Positions 6,097 through 7,253 of a DNA stretch of 7,253 nucleotides are shown here, piece after piece; position 1 is the first letter of the stretch; each line of letters opens with the position of its first letter. Position numbers and translations under genes: made by a program. Location of the stretch: assembly GCA_003555185.1 (NCBI GenBank), contig PWFZ01000171.1, positions 1 to 7,253 of the forward strand, in the 5' to 3' direction. The notes beneath the pieces were generated by a model that was given only the letters and a program-made list of their open reading frames with translations, made no database searches and was not told the DNA's origin. Source of the stretch: Balneolaceae bacterium (GTDB lineage Bacteria > Bacteroidota > Rhodothermia > Balneolales > Balneolaceae).

Positions 6097-7253
6097 TCAG
6101 TTTATAAGATCATAAGCTTCAATCATCACCCGATTGCTGAGCACCTCCTGCCCCCCTAGAAGACGGAAGTGAAGTTTACCGGAGAGCAGTTCCCGGGCTT
6201 GATTGTGAAGCTGGTCCTTACGGGTGTATAGAATCGGTTGCTCCAGTATGGACCCCGCCACGGCGTCTACAAAGGAGGTGCCGTTTACCAGCAGAACCTC
6301 CGATGCATCACCGAAGAACTCTTCGGCAATAACAAAGCTTGTGGCGTACCGATTGGCTCCGCTATAACGCTGGACCTTCTCCGGTGCCAGTTCTCCCAGG
6401 GCCTCTACCACGGCTTGGGACACCACCGCTTCCCCACCGACAATCAGGATATTTTCGATCTCCTGTTCCTGAATCAGGGTCTTCATTCCCGAAGTTACTT
6501 CCTTTCCAACCAGTAAAATCGGGTATCCCTCTTTATGGGAAAGCGGGCCGGCAACCAGGCTATCCACCAAGGCATGGCCCCCGGTTACGATCACCGTATC
6601 GATCCTCTCTTTGTATTCTTCTTCGTGCCCTTCCCGGTCTACTTTCATTAACTGCTGTTCAAATACTTTTTCGGCAACCGCGGTGGCGGTCTGGTAACGA
6701 TTGGCTCCGCTGATCCTTGTAACCGAAAGGCCTAAGCTTTCCAGTCCCCGGGCAACGTTTTCGGAAACCGCATTTTCTCCGCCGACGATGATAATTTCCT
6801 TCGCCTGAAGAGCATTAATCGCATCTTTCGTGCCGTCGGTTAAGCGGTCCTTCGGCGTGACTAAAATCGGAGCCTTTAAGGCCCCCGCCAATCCGCTGGC
6901 GGATAGAGCGTCACTTACCTGGGGTGCACCCTCTTCGCTGTCACCCCGAACGAGAATTACCCGGTCCGCTTTTTCATACTGTAATAGGGCGATTTCCTCG
7001 GCAGTACGGTAGCGGTTGATTCCAAAAATCCGGTAATCCTCTGTGGGAAAATCCGGTTCCGGTTCCGGCTCGGGCAAGGTGGGATCGATATGCTTCGGTG
7101 CTCCTTCGTACTCCAGCACATAGCCTCCGAACTTTTTCGCCTTCGCCTCGGCATAATCCTTGAGTAAAAAATCCCGTACATATTCGCCCTCCCGGTAGAG
7201 TTTAAAATCGTGATAACCGGTCCGCTCCCCTTCTTCCCATAAATATAAGGGTA
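6097..7253 (-). CDS. CWB2-anchored surface protein, C-terminal part (5' end outside window)
   Basis: The frame is open to the right edge, so this is a partial gene with 384 residues visible, ending in tandem stops TGA-TAG. The first ~50 visible residues (WEEGERTGYHDFK ... KKFGGYVLEYEG) look like the end of a folded domain that I do not recognise. A short linker (PTLPEPEPEPDFP) leads into three CWB2 repeats starting at RIFGINRYRTA, RISGANRYQTA and RYSGANRYATS. Each has the usual VGGE/LGGQ strand, but the DAL motif is altered to VDSLVAG in the second and VDAVAG in the third. The second repeat has a charged insertion (EGHEEEYKERID). Three C-terminal repeats imply non-covalent attachment to a secondary wall polymer, with the missing N-terminal part as the functional domain. 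Internal GTG 7119 has no clear ribosome binding site and is unlikely to be the start. Confidence 0.92.
   Translation of the reverse strand, partial: PLYLWEEGERTGYHDFKLYREGEYVRDFLLKDYAEAKAKKFGGYVLEYEGAPKHIDPTLPEPEPEPDFPTEDYRIFGINRYRTAEEIALLQYEKADRVILVRGDSEEGAPQVSDALSASGLAGALKAPILVTPKDRLTDGTKDAINALQAKEIIIVGGENAVSENVARGLESLGLSVTRISGANRYQTATAVAEKVFEQQLMKVDREGHEEEYKERIDTVIVTGGHALVDSLVAGPLSHKEGYPILLVGKEVTSGMKTLIQEQEIENILIVGGEAVVSQAVVEALGELAPEKVQRYSGANRYATSFVIAEEFFGDASEVLLVNGTSFVDAVAGSILEQPILYTRKDQLHNQARELLSGKLHFRLLGGQEVLSNRVMIEAYDLIN

Noticed and set aside
7117..7119. GTG as the true start of the right-hand CWB2 gene
   Set aside because: The same frame continues open for 44 more codons to the window edge with protein-like content, and a CWB2 protein needs an upstream signal peptide.

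Overview
The window reads as cell-surface DNA from a low-GC Gram-positive bacterium of the class Clostridia. The basis is two proteins with triplets of cell wall binding repeat 2 (CWB2, Pfam PF04122), a Gram-positive-style lipoprotein, strong AGGAGG-type ribosome binding sites, and a class I cyclic-di-GMP riboswitch of the clostridial kind. The strong acidity of all three proteins would suit a salt- or alkali-adapted clostridium (Alkaliphilus/Natronincola-like), but that placement is inference.

All three genes lie on the minus strand, so transcription runs from high to low coordinates. At the right edge (6097-7253) is the C-terminal part of a CWB2 protein whose N-terminus lies outside the window. 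It is followed after 116 bp by a lipoprotein gene (5336-5980) whose product has a lipobox, a long acidic tether and a small C-terminal domain. Then comes a 486-bp gene-free stretch holding, in transcription order, a perfect 33-bp palindrome (5248-5319), a sigma-A-type promoter (5183-5211), a c-di-GMP-I riboswitch aptamer (about 5056-5141), an intrinsic terminator (5004-5039), a doubtful leader mini-ORF (4933-4977) and the ribosome binding site of the last gene. The rest (6-4850) is one 1614-residue secreted protein: export signal, transglutaminase-like catalytic domain with an intact Cys-His-Asp triad, twelve degenerate helical repeats, a Pro-Glu linker, a beta-rich domain and three C-terminal CWB2 repeats.

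The main reading is that this locus makes a wall-anchored, stalked transglutaminase-like enzyme whose transcription is gated by c-di-GMP, the messenger that controls the motile-to-sessile switch in clostridia. A 7-nt stretch inside the aptamer is perfectly complementary to the 5' arm of the terminator. This suggests an OFF switch: ligand-bound aptamer permits termination, while free RNA antiterminates. The neighbouring CWB2 protein and lipoprotein are plausible parts of the same surface module, but no sequence evidence shows that they work together.
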